From an uncultured Desulfovibrionaceae bacterium (GTDB lineage Bacteria > Desulfobacterota > Desulfovibrionia > Desulfovibrionales > Desulfovibrionaceae): DNA of 64,000 nucleotides. The notes beneath the pieces were generated by a model. It ran no database searches, was not told where the DNA came from, and worked only from the letters and a program-made list of their open reading frames with translations. The stretch spans positions 62,001-126,000 of the forward strand of contig CASGAP010000009.1 in assembly GCA_949299515.1 (NCBI GenBank), given 5' to 3'. Of the stretch, positions 62,299-64,000 are shown piece by piece. Within the stretch, counting starts at the first letter, position 1. Each line of letters opens with the position of its first letter. A program made the position numbers and the translations under genes.

Positions 62299-63384
62299 TT
62301 ATTTTTCCAAGAGTTTGAACAGCTGTGCGGCGACTTTTTCCGCCGCGTCTTTTTGAGCCAGTTTTCCTATATTTTCTGCCATTTCCCGCAGTTCCTGCTT
62401 ATTTTCCAAAATTGCGAGCAGGATATTGTCCATGGGGTATTTTTTCAGTTCGCTTTCCTGCACCATAATAGCGCCTTTTGCGTCCACAATGTTTTGGGCG
62501 TTGGCGGTTTGGTGGTCGTTTGCCGCATAGGGGAACGGTATGAACAGGGCAGGGGTTTTGGTGGCGGCAAGTTCCGCTATGCTGGTTGCGCCCGCGCGGC
62601 AGAGGGCAAAGTCTGCCTTTGCGTAGGCCTGCGCCATATTGTCAATGAACGGAAAAAGCATGGTATTGATTTCTTCTTCCGTGTAGCCGTGGCTTTTGTA
62701 GGCTTCTTTGGTTCTGGCGTAGTCTTTGTCCCCGCATTGGTGGATAATGCGGATATTGTTGTCGCGCAGGGTGCCGAGCAGCTGGACCGCAAGGGAATTG
62801 ACGGCCACGGCGCCGAGGCTTCCGCCCATAATGAGCAGCAGCGTGTACTCTTTTTGCTCTTTGACGGTTTCGGCTATTTCTTTGCGTACGGGATTGCCCG
62901 TAAGCACGCATTTTTTCGGGTTGAAGCGGCGCTGCGTGTCCGGCAGGGACAGGCAGACGGTATCGGCAAATTTTGCGGCAATGGTGTTGGCAAGTCCGGG
63001 AACGGCATTTTGTTCGTGGATTATGGCAGGAATGCCGCGCAGTTTTGCGGCCGCAAGCATGGCAAAGCAGGCATAGCCGCCGAAACCGATTACGGCGCTG
63101 ATTTTGTGCCTGTCCAGATAGCGGTAGCTTTCCCAAACGGCTTTTGCCATGGCGGCAAGGGCAGAAAGCGCTTTGAATCCGCGGCCCTTTATGCCGCGGA
63201 CATTCAGTCCGTAAAAATCTATGCCGTGTTTTTGGCAGAGTTCTTTTTCTTTGCCGTACAGGGAACCGACGAACAGCACTTCTGCGTCCGGCCGTTTTTG
63301 TTTTATTTCATCGGCAACGGCAAGGGCGGGGAAAATATGGCCGCCCGTTCCGCCTGTCGAAACGATAACTTTCAGCGTGTCCAT
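62299..63384 (-). CDS. murG: UDP-GlcNAc:lipid-linked-MurNAc-pentapeptide GlcNAc transferase
   Basis: A 361-residue GT-B glycosyltransferase making lipid II on the inner face of the membrane. G-loop [24 protein letters not shown] at residues 7-30, second [46 protein letters not shown]-loop 3 [18 protein letters not shown], and the nucleotide motif [37 protein letters not shown]. Its ATG overlaps the ftsW stop (TAATG). In the division cluster. Confidence 0.97.
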   Translation of the reverse strand: MDTLKVIVSTGGTGGHIFPALAVADEIKQKRPDAEVLFVGSLYGKEKELCQKHGIDFYGLNVRGIKGRGFKALSALAAMAKAVWESYRYLDRHKISAVIGFGGYACFAMLAAAKLRGIPAIIHEQNAVPGLANTIAAKFADTVCLSLPDTQRRFNPKKCVLTGNPVRKEIAETVKEQKEYTLLLIMGGSLGAVAVNSLAVQLLGTLRDNNIRIIHQCGDKDYARTKEAYKSHGYTEEEINTMLFPFIDNMAQAYAKADFALCRAGATSIAELAATKTPALFIPFPYAANDHQTANAQNIVDAKGAIMVQESELKKYPMDNILLAILENKQELREMAENIGKLAQKDAAEKVAAQLFKLLEK

Positions 63385-64000
63385 TATGCATAGTCCTTAT
63401 TGAGTTTTTGCATGGAAAGCGTTGGTTTTTTATCGGTAAAGAGCGTTTTTTCTTCATGGCTTACCGTACGCGAATAGTTGAGGATAAGCCCCATGCAGAT
63501 CATGGTTGCCAGCATGGAACTGCCGCCGTAGCTCAAAAACGGCATAGCCACGCCTTTCGGGGGAACCATGCCCATAATAACCGCAAGGTTGAGGGTTGCG
63601 CCGAGCGCCACGATAAGCGAAAGCCCGAAGCTGGTCAGTTTGTCGCGCAGTTCTTTTTGGCCGAGCACAATGCGGTAGCAGCGCGCGAAAATGAGCATGA
63701 ACAGTCCCATCATAATGGTAATGCCGAGCAGGCCCAGTTCTTCGCCGATAACGGATACGATAAAGTCGTTGTGGGCTTCCGGCAGGTAGAGCAGTTTTTG
63801 TCGGCCGTTGCCCATGCCTACGCCGAGGAAGCTTCCTTCCGCCAGCGCATAGAAAGACTGCACAAGCTGGTAGCCCGTGCCCTGTGCGTCTTTAAAAGGA
63901 TCTATAAACGCAAGCAGACGGCGCATACGGTACGGGGAATTCATGATGAGGCTGACTGCGAGCGTTGTCATCATGCTGAACGAAAAAGCCAGATAGATAA
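63384..64000 (-). CDS. ftsW: Peptidoglycan polymerase FtsW, C-terminal part (start outside the window)
   Basis: The frame is open to the window edge, so the gene begins beyond 64000; about 205 C-terminal residues are visible. They have the SEDS-family pattern: PYRMRRLLAFIDPFKDAQGTGYQLVQSFYALAEGSFLGVGMGNGRQKLLYLPEAHNDFIVSVIGEELGLLGITIMM, and later MGMVPPKGVAMPFLSYGGSSMLATMICMGLILNYSR. FtsW polymerises septal glycan with its partner PBP. The FDPxxDxxGxGYQ loop and PxxGxxxPFxSYGGS loop are both present. It overlaps murG by one base. Confidence 0.95.
   Translation of the reverse strand, partial: IYLAFSFSMMTTLAVSLIMNSPYRMRRLLAFIDPFKDAQGTGYQLVQSFYALAEGSFLGVGMGNGRQKLLYLPEAHNDFIVSVIGEELGLLGITIMMGLFMLIFARCYRIVLGQKELRDKLTSFGLSLIVALGATLNLAVIMGMVPPKGVAMPFLSYGGSSMLATMICMGLILNYSRTVSHEEKTLFTDKKPTLSMQKLNKDYA

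Noticed and set aside
62197..63393. 398-codon frame opposite murG
   Set aside because: Shadow of murG, no start signal.

Overview
The window is a stretch of bacterial chromosome of intermediate GC (about half, judged by eye) with densely packed housekeeping genes. Several arrangements suggest a member of the Desulfovibrionaceae or a close relative: a TrmD fused to a second SPOUT-like methyltransferase domain, recA directly upstream of alaS, the division cluster ftsW-murG-murC-murB-ftsQ-ftsA-ftsZ, a duplicated feoA before feoB, a NikR-type operator of the kind I recall for Desulfovibrio, and an NfnAB transhydrogenase. No sulfate-reduction or rRNA gene is present to settle this, so the placement is an inference.

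Layout: 1-216 end of an EamA-type transporter; 331-3044 ferrous iron uptake (feoA-feoA-feoB-small Cys-rich protein); 3729-3983 tRNA cluster Gly-Cys-Gly; 4286-8513 GNAT acetyltransferase and recA-alaS; 8683-9747 PP-loop thiolation-type enzyme; 9988-10338 an unrecognised 116-residue protein; 10424-15083 operon of an LpoA-like lipoprotein, gatC, gatA and a class V aminotransferase; 15170-20384 RNA and ribosome maturation block (khpA, rimM, trmD, rplS, rnhB, yraN, rsmI, smpB) without the rpsP that normally heads it; 20562-24863 phosphodiester glycosidase-like protein, sstT and cstA; 25055-30567 uvrC, purDE and a phosphohexomutase; 30581-33172 secA; 33380-34669 a radical SAM protein; 34759-39668 nikABCDE; 39905-41060 an iron-box-preceded DUF2325 protein and a YkuD-fold protein lacking its catalytic residues; 41387-44139 glmS plus an orphan DNA methyltransferase; 44212-48289 dapB-nadE-acyl-CoA ligase; 48429-54060 HU, an RlmM-like methyltransferase, a second acyl-CoA ligase, nfnAB and a 29-residue membrane peptide; 54145-56175 a frameshifted LysR gene divergent from a TDT transporter; 56416-64000 the cell-wall and division cluster, cut off inside ftsW.

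Working together: Feo and the DUF2325 gene share a candidate Fur box, suggesting one iron response. The nik operon carries paired NikR-like operators over its promoter. glmS, the mur genes, dapB and the YkuD-like protein feed or touch peptidoglycan synthesis. khpA to smpB and gatCA serve tRNA and ribosome quality.

The most unusual signals are a family of intergenic two-hairpin repeats (six copies, two with a long insertion, with compensatory stem changes), a pseudoenzyme L,D-transpeptidase, an NAD synthetase whose glutaminase half has lost its triad, a strikingly AT-rich ftsQ, a stand-alone 29-residue membrane peptide gene with its own promoter and terminator, and the frameshifted LysR regulator. 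I found no CRISPR array, prophage, insertion sequence or defence island.
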